Shown: positions 1 through 9,310, numbered from the stretch's first letter. The stretch: 64,000 nt of DNA from Stomoxys calcitrans (GCF_963082655.1 NC_081555.1:153083378-153147377), one strand, 5' to 3'. The notes: a model not told the origin generated them from the sequence alone. Numbers and translations: made by a program.

Positions 1-1140
1 TAACAAAACTCAGTGTCTCAAATTTCGTCAAAATCGGACAATAAATGCGCCTTTTATGGCCCCAAAACCCTAAATCGAGCGATCGGTCTATATGGCAGCT
101 TTATTCAAATCTGAACGGATCTGGGCCATATTAAGGAAGTATGTCGAAGGGCGTAGCACAACTCAATGTCTCAAATTTTGGCGACATGGGACAATAAATG
201 CGCCTTTTATGGCCCCAAGACCCCAAATCGAGCGATCGGTCTATATGGCAGCTATATCCAAATCTGAACCGATCTGTACCATATTGCAGAAGTATGTTGA
301 GGGGCCTAACGCAACTCACTGTCGCAAATTTCAGCAAAATCGGATAATAAATGTGGCTTTAATGGGCCTAGGACCCTAAATCGGAGAATCGGTCTATATG
401 GCAGCTATATCCAAATCTGAACCGATCTGGGCCAAATTGCGAATGATGTCGAAGGGCCTAACACCACTCACTGTTCCAAATTTCAGCAAAATCGTATAAT
501 TAATGTGGCTTTTATGGACCTAAGACCCTAAATCGAGATATCGGTCTATATGGCAGCTGTATCCAAATCTGGACCAATCTGGGCCATATTGAAAAAGAAT
601 ATCGAGGTCCCTAACACAACTCACTGTTCCAAATTTCAGCAAAATCGGATAATAAATATGGCTTTTATGGGCCTAAAACCCTTAATCGAGAGATCGGTCT
701 ATATGGCAGCTATATCCAAATCGGAACCGATCTGGGACAATTTGAAGAAGAATGTCGAAGGGCCTAACATAGCTCACTGTACTAAATTTTAGCAAAATTG
801 AATAATAAAAGTGACGTTTATGGGCCTAAGACCTTAAATCGGCGGATCGGTCTATATGGCAGCTATATCCAAATCTGAACCGATCTGAGCCAAATTGAAG
901 AAGAATGTCAAAGGGCCTAACACAACTCATTGTCCCAAACTTCGGCGACATCGGACAATAAATGCGCCTTTTATGGCCCCAAAACCTTAAGCCGAGAAAT
1001 CGGTCTATATGGCAGCTATATCCAAATCTGGACCGATATGTGCCATATTGCAGAAGTATTTCAAGGGGGTTGACTTAACTCACTGCAACAAATTTCGGCG
1101 ACATCGGACAGAAAGCTATATTGGGCCCCTCGACCCCTTT
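1..1140 (+). repeat. CAAG/GGTAT element, internal 153-bp tandem units (partial)
   Basis: Seven head-to-tail units each start near TATATGGCAGCT at 89, 242, 395, 547, 700, 853 and 1006, so the spacing is 153 bp (once 152). Each unit carries the same ordered blocks: a 'CCAAATCTGAACCGATCTG' block, 'AAGGGCCTAACACAACTCACTG', 'AATAATAAATG' and 'CCTAAATCGAGAGATCGGTC'. The same units occur in the complete copy at 6546-7554, so this is the inner part of that family; its left end lies outside the window. The period is 51 codons, which explains the in-frame open stretches at 92-379 and 550-792. I do not regard them as genes. Confidence 0.85.
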
Positions 1141-1960
1141 GTTTAATTCGGCCCAGATCGGTCTGGATTGGGATATAGCTTCCAAATAGACCGATCCCTC
1201 GATATAAAGTTTATGTCGCATTAAAGGTCTTGAATTTGGCACAGATCAGTTCAGATTTGGATATAGCAGCCATATATACCGATCTACCGGTTTAAGGATT
1301 TAGGCCCATAAAAGATGAAAGAGTTGAGTTGGGCCTCTCGACATTCGTACCGACTGTGATTAAAATCGGTCTATATTTCGATATAACTGCCATTAGAACC
1401 GATTTCTCAATTAAAATTCTTGGGCCCAATGGGCAATAAATTTGTCCCATTTCACTAAAAGCATGCTCCCCTATGACGCTAAACGCCTGGCTTTGAATCC
1501 TGGCGAGAACAGCAGAAAAAAAAATGCTTGAGTTCATATAAAGCCTTCTACCCAAATATGTGTCGCACTGTGGCACGTCGTTCGGTCTCGGCTATATAAA
1601 AAGGAGGGCCATTATCATTGGGCTCGGACAGCTCCCATTGAGAAGTTTGCCACTGGCCTTCAATTAAATGTCCACGGCCAAATTTGCATTTGCATAGCGA
1701 ATTGTTTTAGGTTCCTCGACATCCTTGTTCAATACGATCAGATCGGTCCAGCAGGAAATTTAGCGCAATGAGTTCTGTTAGGCCTTTTGAGTATGGTCAA
1801 GATCGATTTAAGTTCTTGGGACTATTAAAGCACGGTTATTAATCGATTTTGCTGAAATTTGACACAGTGGGCTGTGTAAGGCTCTTCGACATTCGTGTTC
1901 AGATCGGTCTATATTTGAATATAGCTGTCATATACATATACCGATCTCCCGATGTTAGAG
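1141..1960 (-). repeat. CAAG/GGTAT element fragments in inverted orientation
   Basis: The reverse complement of the units at 1-1140 appears here: 'GGATATAGCAGCCATATATACCGATC' near 1255-1285 and similar blocks near 1345-1400 and 1890-1945. The switch of orientation is at about 1110-1150, so 1-1960 forms a large imperfect palindrome. A SINE copy (about 1463-1650) interrupts it. Divergence is higher than in the left arm. Confidence 0.75.
1463..1650 (+). mobile_element. tRNA-derived SINE, copy 1
   Basis: A tRNA-like head contains a B-box-like stretch (GGCTTTGAATCCTGGCGAG, about 1487-1506). It is followed by a tail shared with the copy at 5968-6195: 'GTGTCGCACTGTGGCACG', 'TCGTTCGGTCTCGGCTATA' and 'AAAAAGGAGGGCC' up to about 1640. 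A piece between head and tail is missing relative to that copy. It sits inside the inverted CAAG/GGTAT fragments. Confidence 0.7.
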
Positions 1961-2400
1961 ATCGAACTACACACAAAAAAAGGAAAAAAATTTGTATGTG
2001 AGAATATGCCTATACCAGTGACGAGCACACAACTGAAATTATTTGCAAGCCCATCGGCCTGCTTGGGATTTCTTGTTTACGTACAAAGTTATTTGCAATA
2101 GTATGAATATTTTTCCTAACCATTGGTCTCTCTTTCTCTCTAGCAGAAGAGACACAAGAGAACAATTATTGGTCCGGACACAAAAAATCGTTTGCGGATA
2201 TCGAAGCATTTTTGTAATTTAGAAGTTTTTGGTGTTACAACAAAACAAAGGTCATTTAATCGTACACGAAGCTGTTAAAGGGTTTACAATAAACAAAATC
2301 ATTTTCGATCACTAATGCTGCGTTAATGGCAAACGTTGGATATATTGAACCGAAACTTTACTAGGTTACAAAAAGAGAAAAACCGCCTGATAAAAGTATT
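1961..2400. other. AT-rich stretch without recognisable gene
   Basis: This is A-rich, low-complexity sequence with CT-rich runs near 2130-2150. No long open frame or known element is recognised. Confidence 0.6.
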
Positions 2401-2530
2401 GTGTTGCCCAAAAAGTAATTGCGGATTTTTTAAAAGAAAGTAAAGGCATTTTTAATAAAACATAGAATGAACTTAAATCAAATATACTTTTTTTACACTT
2501 TTTTTCTAAAGCAAGCTAAAAGTAACAGCT
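2401..2530 (+). mobile_element. mariner-type MITE, truncated copy
   Basis: It starts with TTGCCCAAAAAGTAATTGCGG and continues colinearly with the reverse complement of the intact MITE at 59,240-59,478 ('AAGCAAGCTAAAAGTAACAGCT'). It then stops at about 2530, so the right half and right inverted repeat are absent. It retains the uninterrupted 'TATACTTTTTTTACAC' site that is split in the copy at 6450. Confidence 0.8.
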
Positions 2531-3048
2531 CTCTTCTGTCCCTCGTAAGAATTGATGCCATAAAAGCTGAACAGTGCACCTCATGGTAATGCCTAAAACG
2601 ACTTTACGAACTCTTTCACCCTTTCGCTTTGTTACTTTTTTTTCGTGTGAAAAGAGTTTTCCTTTCGAAATATTGAGAGCTTATAAAGGCAGGAAATCAT
2701 AACAGATTGAATTTGACATCTTCATAACCATCCCACTAAGCAAGTCAAGAACCAGACATGATTTCCTATGTTTGAATAACATGGAAGGATTTCTTCTACC
2801 CAAAAGGAACGGAAATTGCTAAAAGTCAGTGTCATGTAAAATGTTTTTATTCTAAGAAATTTTTGGTTGCGATGCCCTTTTTTTGTGTTATGAGCACTGT
2901 ACATATGTCAATGCAAATAGCGATGCCTGCTCATCATTTGTATGAAATTAGTTTTTAAGTTATTGATTGATAGGAAATCTTGTTGAATTCCAAAAACTTT
3001 TGTTAATATTCTGGGTGGAACAGGAATATTTGTGTTAAAAATTTTCCG
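2531..3048. other. gene-free AT-rich stretch
   Basis: A minus-strand 60-codon open frame (2722-2904) shows no recognisable motif and lies in AT-rich DNA. I see nothing supportable here. Confidence 0.5.
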
Positions 3049-3220
3049 CAAAGGTTAGCATATCTGCCTATGATGTTAAACGGGTTCGAATGCCGGCGAG
3101 AACATCATCAACATAACTTTCAGCGATGGTTATCCTCTTCTTATGCTGGCGCCATATGTGAGGTAGTAAGTCATATAAAAACTTCTCCTCAAAATGGTGT
3201 TCGAAGGCAAAATAGTAATT
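3049..3220 (+). mobile_element. tRNA-derived SINE, copy 2 (diverged)
   Basis: An A-box-like 'GGTTAGCATATCTGCC' is followed 20-30 bp later by the B-box-like 'GGGTTCGAATGCCGGCGAG'. The body then matches the other copies: 'TCAGCGATGGTTATCCTC', 'TATGCTGGCGCCATATGTGAGG' and 'ACTTCTCCTCAAAATGGTGT'. It is shorter at the 3' end than the copy at 5968-6195. It is not a tRNA gene, since no cloverleaf acceptor stem closes and the shared body continues well beyond the tRNA part. Confidence 0.75.
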
Positions 3221-3227
3221 TTTTTTT

Positions 3228-3475
3228 TATATTTTGACGCCTAAAACCGAGAGATCGGTGTATATGGCAGCTATATCCAAATCTGGACCGATCTGGGCCA
3301 TAATGCGGAAGTATGTAAAGGGGCTTAACTTGTCCCAAATTTCGGCGACATCGGACAATAAATGCGCATTTTATGGGCCGAAGACCCTAAATCGGAGGAT
3401 CAGTCTATATGGCTGCTATATTCACATCTGGACCGATCTGAGCGAAATTGACGAAGGATGTCGATTGCAAGGAAC
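3228..3475 (+). repeat. CAAG/GGTAT element fragment
   Basis: Two units start at 3261 and 3406 (TATATGGCAGCTATATCC and TATATGGCTGCTATATTC), with the GATCTGGGCCATAATGCGG and AATAAATGCGC blocks. The fragment ends abruptly against the RNase H relic at about 3476. Confidence 0.8.
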
Positions 3476-3945
3476 TCTGCTTGATACACACTGCAGTGGT
3501 TGGGTAACTTTTTCGATAGAGTACACCCCAAAGCCCACCTGGTCGTTTAGTTTGGAGTTATCCGCATAGAAGTCTATGTAACTTCTGTTACCAGGGATAT
3601 CGCAGTTCCAATCGGTTCTATCAGGAATAGTGCAAGAGAAATTTTTATCAAAAGGCGGCTCAGGTAGGGTATAATCCAACACTGCCTGGAACATCGGATA
3701 TTGTATCAAGGATAACACAGTGCATCAGATGGTGTCGTTCTCAGTGCGGCTGTGAAGCACAAACAAGCCATCCTTTGGATCCGACGAAGTATTGAGCAGT
3801 AGGTGGACTTTTGAAGCGCCGTCCACCAGACCACAACACCATATAGCATTATGGGTCTAACAACTGCAGTATATATCCAATGCATGACATGCGGTCTAAA
3901 CCCCTTTACTTTTGCCAATGGCTCTCTTGCAGGTGTATAGGGCAA
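3476..3945 (-). pseudogene. Non-LTR retrotransposon relic: RT C-terminus and start of RNase H
   Basis: Two minus-strand frames join into one degraded protein. The upstream frame (3945 to 3706) reads as an RT thumb or post-RT region, with 'PIMLYGVVVWWTAL' followed by 'LRRIQRMACLCFTAALRTTP'. This is typical of I/R1/Jockey-like reverse transcriptases just before RNase H. The downstream frame (3718 to about 3480) carries 'IDFYADNSKLNDQVGFGVYS', the first RNase H block, where the usual TDGS reads ADNS. The two frames overlap by about 13 bp, so one frameshift separates them. The RNase H is cut off after its first motif by CAAG/GGTAT DNA. Family membership is inferred from motif resemblance. Confidence 0.75.
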
Positions 3946-3949
3946 AAGA

Positions 3950-4650
3950 GAGGCCTTTCATGCCCTTCCAAAATGTTGTTGACTTGACGTAGTCCCACAG
4001 AAAATAGTCTGACAGCGTCAAATGGCACGAGCGAGGCGGCCAATCGACTGGACAATTTCGTGATTGTGGTATTCGCTGTTTGCTTTGCGGCGTCGCCTTA
4101 TTGGAATCACATGTCCTCCAAGTCCATATCATCCAGATGGGGTCAAAAATATTCTATTATCGTTGAACGGTAGCGATTCCCATTCACGGCAACGTGCCGG
4201 TCTTGATCATTACGGAAGAAGTACTACCCAATGACGCCGCCGGTACATAAACGGTAGCGATTCCCATTCACAGTAACGTGCTGGTCTTGATCATTATGGA
4301 AGAAGTACTACCCAATGACGCCGCCGGCCCATAAACCGCACCAAACCTTAATTTTGTTCAGGATGCAATGATGACTCATGGAGTACGTGTGGAATGCTGT
4401 CCGACCAATAATTCATATTTTGCTTATTGCGAAGCCATTCAGCCAGAAATGAGCGTCATCGCTGATGATGATTTTCTATGAAAATGATAAGGCCGCTGAC
4501 TCCGAAATTCGGTAGTAAATTTTTGTAATTTCGACTCATAGTAGGCTCGTATATCTTTGCATCGTTAAATGGCAAACCTCACGGAAGAGACACTATGGCG
4601 TCGTTTGCTGTCCCTATCGATCTACTTTTGTAGGATCCTTGAAAAATAAC
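3950..4650 (-). pseudogene. mariner-like transposase relic
   Basis: Read on the minus strand, the 3' part encodes 'DWPPRSCHLTLSDYFLWDYVKS' (about 3990-4060), the conserved C-terminal block of Tc1/mariner-superfamily transposases around the third catalytic acid. Further upstream the strand encodes 'SDDAHFWLNGF' (about 4430-4475) and 'KVWCGLWAGGVIG' (about 4315-4355). These are the region of the first catalytic Asp and the following block. Stops and frameshifts break it. An 84-bp tandem duplication (copies start at 4167 and 4251) repeats the part after VIG. A relic of the same type lies at 62,515-62,930. Confidence 0.8.
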
Positions 4651-5449
4651 CCATTACATACATTTGATATAAATTCTCTACGGCATACCCCGAAAGGCTC
4701 AAAGTACAACACGTATTCCCATTTATGTTAATGCTGTTGTTGCATTTATTTGAAATTGACAAAATAACCTAAAAAGATACAACATAAATGAAAATTGGCA
4801 ATGTTTTGATTTTGTTAAACATATTCGTTGTTTTCTTGTCGTTGGGATATTGTCGTTTCCAGCGGATGTTTCCACATATATAAAATAACAACAAATGCTT
4901 TTTGCCAAATCCATCGTAACATGTGCCCAATATTTGTTCCTACCTTTGACATGCTCTCCATGCAACGCATTCTCCACCATAACATGTACATGTGATAAGT
5001 GAAGGGATGAAGGATCTTTCTTTTCGGTTTTTTTTTTTTTTTGTGGATAAGGGATTTATCTAAGTTTAAACGTGTGTCACACATCATTGTATAGACATTT
5101 TTATTAGCATTTCAGGGAGTGTGTGTCCAATCGATGCATACAGCCTGGATGATTTCAACTCAATATGACATGGCAATGAAATGGTTACGTTATATAAAGA
5201 TGTATAAGGGTGTAACGAAAAAAGAGAAAGAAATCTGAAAATGAATTGTGGTACACAAGAAGTGAATACGAGGGAAATGTTAAATGAGAGTGTGTGTTTT
5301 ATCTTTGGATAACATTTCATTGAAATTTTCAGTTTAGAGAAGGTAACGCATATCATGGTCTATAAGGTTTTGACCCGATGGAGTTCTTTATCGCCAAGAG
5401 CTGCTGCCTCTGTGTACGTGTTCGTATTTTTTTCGTCATGGGAGAGGTA
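4651..5449. other. gene-free stretch
   Basis: Minus-strand frames of 85-90 codons (4723-5356) show no domain and lie over a 15-base T run (about 5027-5041) and AT-rich DNA. No element is recognised. Confidence 0.5.
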
Positions 5450-5468
5450 AATCCTGGAGTGTCTTCTC

Positions 5469-5890
5469 CGCAAGCTCCTGGTTCGTGCCGGAATTGAAAA
5501 GAACCCCGGACCCTGGTTCTGTTCGGTTTGCCAGAACCTCCCCCATCAGCAGTCGGTGTCGTTAAGGTGTAATTGGTGCATGGAGTGGATGCATTTCCAA
5601 TCTTGCTCTGGCCTTACATCACTTCAGGAGTATAGTCACAGAGTATGTTGCAAGGTGCTGTGCGAACATAGAACATTTTTCTGTAAAGAAGTTCAGTATG
5701 AACATTTTCTATGAAAAATTACACAATAAAGAAAAATTTGTTACGTAAATTTTTCCATCAAAAAATTCGTAACGAAATGTTTCTTCTACGGGGGTATAGT
5801 CACACTGAATATGTTGTAAGGTGCTGTGCAAACATAGACAACAGTAGGTCACTAGCGTCGTCCTCGTCTTCGTACTATGTGAAAATTGCA
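5469..5890 (+). pseudogene. N-terminal zinc-finger segment with 2A-like motif, non-LTR element
   Basis: From 5469 the frame reads 'RKLLVRAGIEKNPGPWFCSVCQ' and then 'LRCNWCMEWMHFQSC'. NPGP at 5502-5513 ends a 2A-like peptide (GIEKNPGP), although the usual Asp is Gly. It is followed by a PHD-like arrangement C-x2-C...C-x2-C...H-x3-C. After 'EYSH' the frame degenerates: a ~40 bp piece (TATAGTCACA...) present at 5630 recurs at 5795, about 165 bp later, where the frame continues as 'YSHTEYVVRCCANI' with a serine-rich run up to a stop near 5903. This suggests an insertion flanked by a duplication. The family role is an ORF1-like nucleic-acid-binding segment. The start codon is not identifiable. Confidence 0.6.
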
Positions 5891-5967
5891 AATTTTGCCC
5901 ATTAACATTCCACTAAGGAACAAGGGCAAACTTCTCACCCATCAATGAGTACAGTCCGATTCAAGTT

Positions 5968-6195
5968 TAAGCTCCATGATAAGGGGCCTCCTTTTTATAG
6001 CCGAGTCCGAACGGCGTGCCGCAGTGCGACACCTTTTTGGAGAGAAGTTTTACATGGCATATTACCTCACAAATGTTGCCAGCATTAGGAGGGGAAAGCC
6101 ACCGCTGAAAAATTTTTCTGATCGTCTCGCCAGGATTCGAACCCAGGCGTTCAGCGTCAGCCAAGACCCAATATTGCCGGGCCAGTGACGGCAAG
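5968..6195 (-). mobile_element. tRNA-derived SINE, copy 3 (longest)
   Basis: The reverse complement begins near 6190 with a tRNA-like head containing 'GGTTCGAATCCTGGCGAG' (about 6128-6145), an excellent Pol III B box, preceded by 'GCTGACGCTGAACGCC'. The body then runs through 'GTGTCGCACTGCGGCACG' and 'GTTCGGACTCGGCTATAAA' to 'TTATCATGGAGCTT' at 5968. Length is about 225 bp. It interrupts the non-LTR element between its first ORF and the endonuclease. Confidence 0.8.
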
Positions 6196-6411
6196 TGTAT
6201 CATTCTTGCAATTGAATTGCAAAGGACTTCGGGGTATATCGACGAATTAGTATATTGTATGAGTCGGAAGAACATATTGGCGATCCAGGAGACTACGCTA
6301 ACCAACTCCTATAGCCTGCATAACTATCTTGGTTACAATGTGCTAAGTAAGGATCGCATAAGGGGTGGAAGCCTTCGTGCCCAATTTCGAGGGCTTCCAA
6401 TCTCAATATAG
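6196..6411 (+). pseudogene. AP-endonuclease N-terminus of the Jockey-like element
   Basis: The frame reads 'LQLNCKGLRGYIDEL', then 'RKNILAIQETTLTN' and 'LGYNVLSKDRIRGG'. These match the first two blocks of the retrotransposon AP endonuclease (N of the xxWNxNG block and the catalytic E of QET). The sequence stops when MITE DNA begins at about 6450. The domain continues at about 7768. Confidence 0.75.
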
Positions 6412-6449
6412 ACCGTAGATGAGCAAAAACACCCAACAGCACATAAATA

Positions 6450-7668
6450 TTGGGCTGCCCAAAAAGTAATTGCGGATTTTTTAAAAGAAAGTAAATGCAT
6501 TGTTAATAAAACTTAGAATGAACTTTAATCAAATATACTTTTTATACCCACCACCGAAGGATGGGGGTATATTCATTTTGTCATTCCGTTTGCAACACAT
6601 CGAAATATCCATTTCCGACCCTATAACGTATATATATTCTTGATCAGCGTAAAAATCTAAGACGATATAGCCATGTCCGTCCGTCTGTCGGTTGAAATCA
6701 CGCTACAGTCTTTAAAAATAGAGATATTGAGCTGAAATTTTGCACAGATTCTTTTTTTGTCCATAAGCAGGTTAAGTTCGAAGATGGGCTATTTCGGACT
6801 ATATCTTGATATAGCCCCCATTTAGACCGATCCGCCGATTTAGGGTCTTAGGCCCATAAAAGCCACATTTATTATCCGATTTTGTTCAAATTTGGGACAG
6901 TGAGTTGTCTTAGACCCTTTGACATGTTTCTTTAATTTGGTCCAGATCGGTTCAAATTTGGATATAGCTGCCATATAGACCGATCCTCCGATTTAGGGTC
7001 TAAGGCCCATAAAAGCCACACTTATGGTCCGATTTCGCTGAAATTTGGGACAGTGCGTTGTCTTAGGCCCTTTGACATGTTTCTTTAATTTGGTCCAGAT
7101 CGGTTCAGATTTGGATATAGCTGCCATATAGACCGATCCTCCGGTTTAGGGTCTTAGGCCCACAAAAGCCACATTTATTATCCGATTTTGATGAAATTCG
7201 GAGCACTGAACCGAAATTTTGGAACAGTGCTTAGTGTTAGGCTCTTCGACATGTTTATGCAACTTGGCCCAAATCGGTTCAGATTTGGATATAGCTGCCA
7301 TGTAGACCAATATCTCGATTTAAAGTCTTGGCCCCATAAAAGGCGCATTTATAATCCGATTTCACTGAAATTTGACACAGTGACTTATGTTCGGTTTTCG
7401 ACATCCGTGTCGTATATAGTTCAGATCGGTATGAGGTATATGAGTATAAGGTATGAAATTTTCACCGAATTTTGATGAAAGGTGGTTTACATATATACCC
7501 GAGGTGGTGGGTATCCAAAGTTCGGCCCGGCCGAACTTAACGCCCTTTTACTTGTTTTACACTTTTTTTCTAAAGCAAGCTAAAATTAACAGCTGATAAC
7601 TGAAAGAATGCAATTACAGAGTCACAAGCTGTGAAAAAATTTGTCAACACCGAAAACAAACAAATACA
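6450..7668 (+). mobile_element. mariner-type MITE split by a CAAG/GGTAT element
   Basis: The left half (6450-6545) starts TTGGGCTGCCCAAAAAGTAA after a TA. The right half resumes at about 7555 with ACACTTTTTTTCTAAAGCAAGC and follows the intact copy until GTCAACACCG (about 7668), where the right inverted repeat is lost. The interruption is the element at 6546-7554. Comparison with the two uninterrupted copies (2401 and 59,240) gives the empty site. Confidence 0.85.
6546..7554 (-). mobile_element. Complete CAAG/GGTAT inverted-repeat element (~1,009 bp)
   Basis: As written, it starts ATACCCACCACCGAAGGATG and ends GGTGGTGGGTATCC, followed by a 21-bp near-palindrome (AAGTTCGGCCCGGCCGAACTT) and CGCCCTTTTACTTG. 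Inside are 153-bp units (CCATxTAG at 6818, 6971 and 7124, then 7298 with a ~20 bp insert) and a GTCCGTCCGTCTGTCGG microsatellite near 6677. The MITE site TTTTTTT is split into 7 T on the left and 4 T on the right, consistent with a short T-run target duplication. No transposase is encoded, so it is non-autonomous. The frame at 7188-7475 is a by-product of the repeat. Confidence 0.85.
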
Positions 7669-7767
7669 CACGGATAGTAAAAGCATCTCCGTGTGAATTC
7701 AATCCCTTGGCTCATTATTGTCATTCAACAAAGCTAATCACTCAATTGAAGTTCACTGACAACTAAG
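7669..7767. other. unassigned spacer between MITE and endonuclease segment
   Basis: This is about 100 bp containing 'CACACGGATAGTAAAAGC' and 'TCATTCAACAAAGC'. It has no match to neighbouring elements that I can recognise. It replaces the endonuclease segment expected between 6411 and 7768. Confidence 0.4.
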
Positions 7768-8450
7768 GTGTGCCCATAACTGGTGTAGACAAATCTAGCT
7801 TGCGCCTGGCGCTACATGCAATATTCGGTACATTCAAGATAGAGCTATACAAAGTATATATGCCGGCAATTGGATGTTATGTCCCAATTGATTCCCAAAC
7901 TAATAGACCCGACCATTGTCTAATGTCTGCCCACAATCGCCTGGTTCTAGGGGACTTTAATGGCCATCACGTTTCATGGCATTCTCCCCTAGGTAAAGGC
8001 CAGCGGCGCATAGCTTTGGCAGAGCAGATTGAAGGCTCCAAGTTTTGCACGGCAAATGAGGATGCTCACATTTCCATTACATCCTCTGATCACGTGAGTG
8101 ACGTATTACGACAATCAATCATTTCTTGGTATCAAATCACCTCCACATAATTATCACCATCGACCGACCACCCCATTTCATAACCTCTGGACTTCCATCA
8201 ATCAGAAGAAGGCCGGTTGCGTCGGCTTCATAGAATACACCAATCGCCTCTTCAACGAACTGACACCTCCCTCAAATGGGCTAGTTGCCAAGAGGAAACT
8301 CCGAGACATCACATAAGGCAGCACCCACTCGCTTTATACCAGCCGGCCCAATAACCCGGAGCAGGCAGTGTTACTCGCAGACAAGCGTGGACTTGATACA
8401 CGGACCCCAATAAACCCAGAATCAACGAGCTAAATGCGAAGATAAACAGG
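7768..8450 (+). pseudogene. AP-endonuclease C-terminal part and linker of the Jockey-like element
   Basis: The frame from 7770 contains 'IELYKVYMPAIGCYVP' and the strongly conserved 'RLVLGDFNGHHVSWHS' (about 7945-7990; catalytic D and N of GDFN). It continues with 'ALAEQIEGSKFCTANEDA' and an SSDHVSD block. Expected residues then continue in another frame (8150-8316) as 'INQKKAGCVGFIEYTNRLF' and 'LVAKRKLRDIT', and further in broken frames as 'PINPES' to about 8450. The final SDH block is disrupted. At least two frameshifts are visible. Confidence 0.8.
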
Positions 8451-8454
8451 CAGC

Positions 8455-8610
8455 TACATATCCGAATATAGTCCGATGTGGCCCATTCAAGAACTTAACC
8501 TGCGCTTAGAAGAAATACGAGTCTGTGCAAAATTTCAACTCAATATCTCAATTTTTAAAGAATGTAGCGTGATTACAACCGACGGACACACAGAAGGACA
8601 GACAGGGGGT
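8455..8610 (+). repeat. CAAG/GGTAT element fragment
   Basis: It matches the reverse complement of about 6690-6830 in the complete copy: 'GAATATAGTCCGATGTGGCCC', 'GAACTTAACCTGCGCTTA', 'GTGCAAAATTTCAACTCAATATCTC' and 'TGTAGCGTGATTACAACCGAC'. It lies exactly where the RT core of the host element is missing. Confidence 0.75.
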
Positions 8611-8689
8611 ATAACATAGACCGCAAGACATTTGCTGGCAGCACTTGGAGTGCAGATAAAGAAACCTAGATGACCACGTACAAAGCAAT

Positions 8690-9310
8690 AGACCGGTCTG
8701 TGGTAAGTTGAGCCAGTGAGGTCTCATCAGCTCTGTGACATGCAGTGGAATAGTATTCAGATCGGTCAGAATGCCACTCTTCGAACAGCGACGGGCCGTC
8801 TTCTCAGTTCTCACATGGACTACCTGCAGCAGGAGATAAAGATTCTTCCCGTGCGAAGACATAACTACAAGCTGTCTAAGCAATACCCTCCCGGCTGTTA
8901 TTGCAGGGACCATTCAAATCATCATCTTGCGGATAGGTAACCACCGCCCAGAAGCCTTAAGAATCCATCTTAAGATTGATGGGCGCACGGTCTAGAGCGT
9001 GAGTTTCAGCGATAAAAGAGAGACAACAATCTGCAACAATCATGCAGACACAGTAGCAGATGCGGTGAAGATGGTCCTTCCATATACCTGAATAAATTGA
9101 CCTCCCCCCTCAAACCAGAGTTGCTTTGGCTCAATTAAGATCCGGCAGATGTAGCCGCCTCAACTCCTACAGAACGAGGATTAATACCGACGTGCAGGAT
9201 GTGTGTCCGGATTGTACCCTGGGACCATACGATACACGTCACATGTCTAACTGCCCAGCCATACCCACTCATCTCAGACCCAGATCCCTCCGAACACATC
9301 CAACTTAGGC
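8690..9310 (+). pseudogene. RT C-terminal region and terminal zinc motif of the Jockey-like element
   Basis: One frame (8716-8940) reads 'NATLRTATGRLLSSHMDYL' and 'LPVRRHNYKLSKQYPPGCY', with 'DHSNHHLADR', a signature of the Jockey-like post-RT region. The next piece (9126-9308) reads 'LAQLRSGRCSRLNSYRTRI' and then 'VCPDCTLGPYDTRHMSNCPA', giving C-x2-C...H-x4-C, the C-terminal zinc-binding tail. The segment between them (8940-9120) carries stops. The tail near 9380 is (CAA)n-like. Confidence 0.75.

Noticed and set aside
92..792. Repeat-protein genes (92-379, 550-792)
   Set aside because: Peptides are products of the 153-bp element period and occur in every forward copy; no start context or domain.
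3049..3110. tRNA gene
   Set aside because: Only A/B-box-like sequences without a closed cloverleaf, and the body is shared with two other dispersed copies: a SINE head.
4723..5356. Overlapping 85-90-codon minus frames
   Set aside because: No domain, mutually overlapping, AT-rich with a T run; random open frames.
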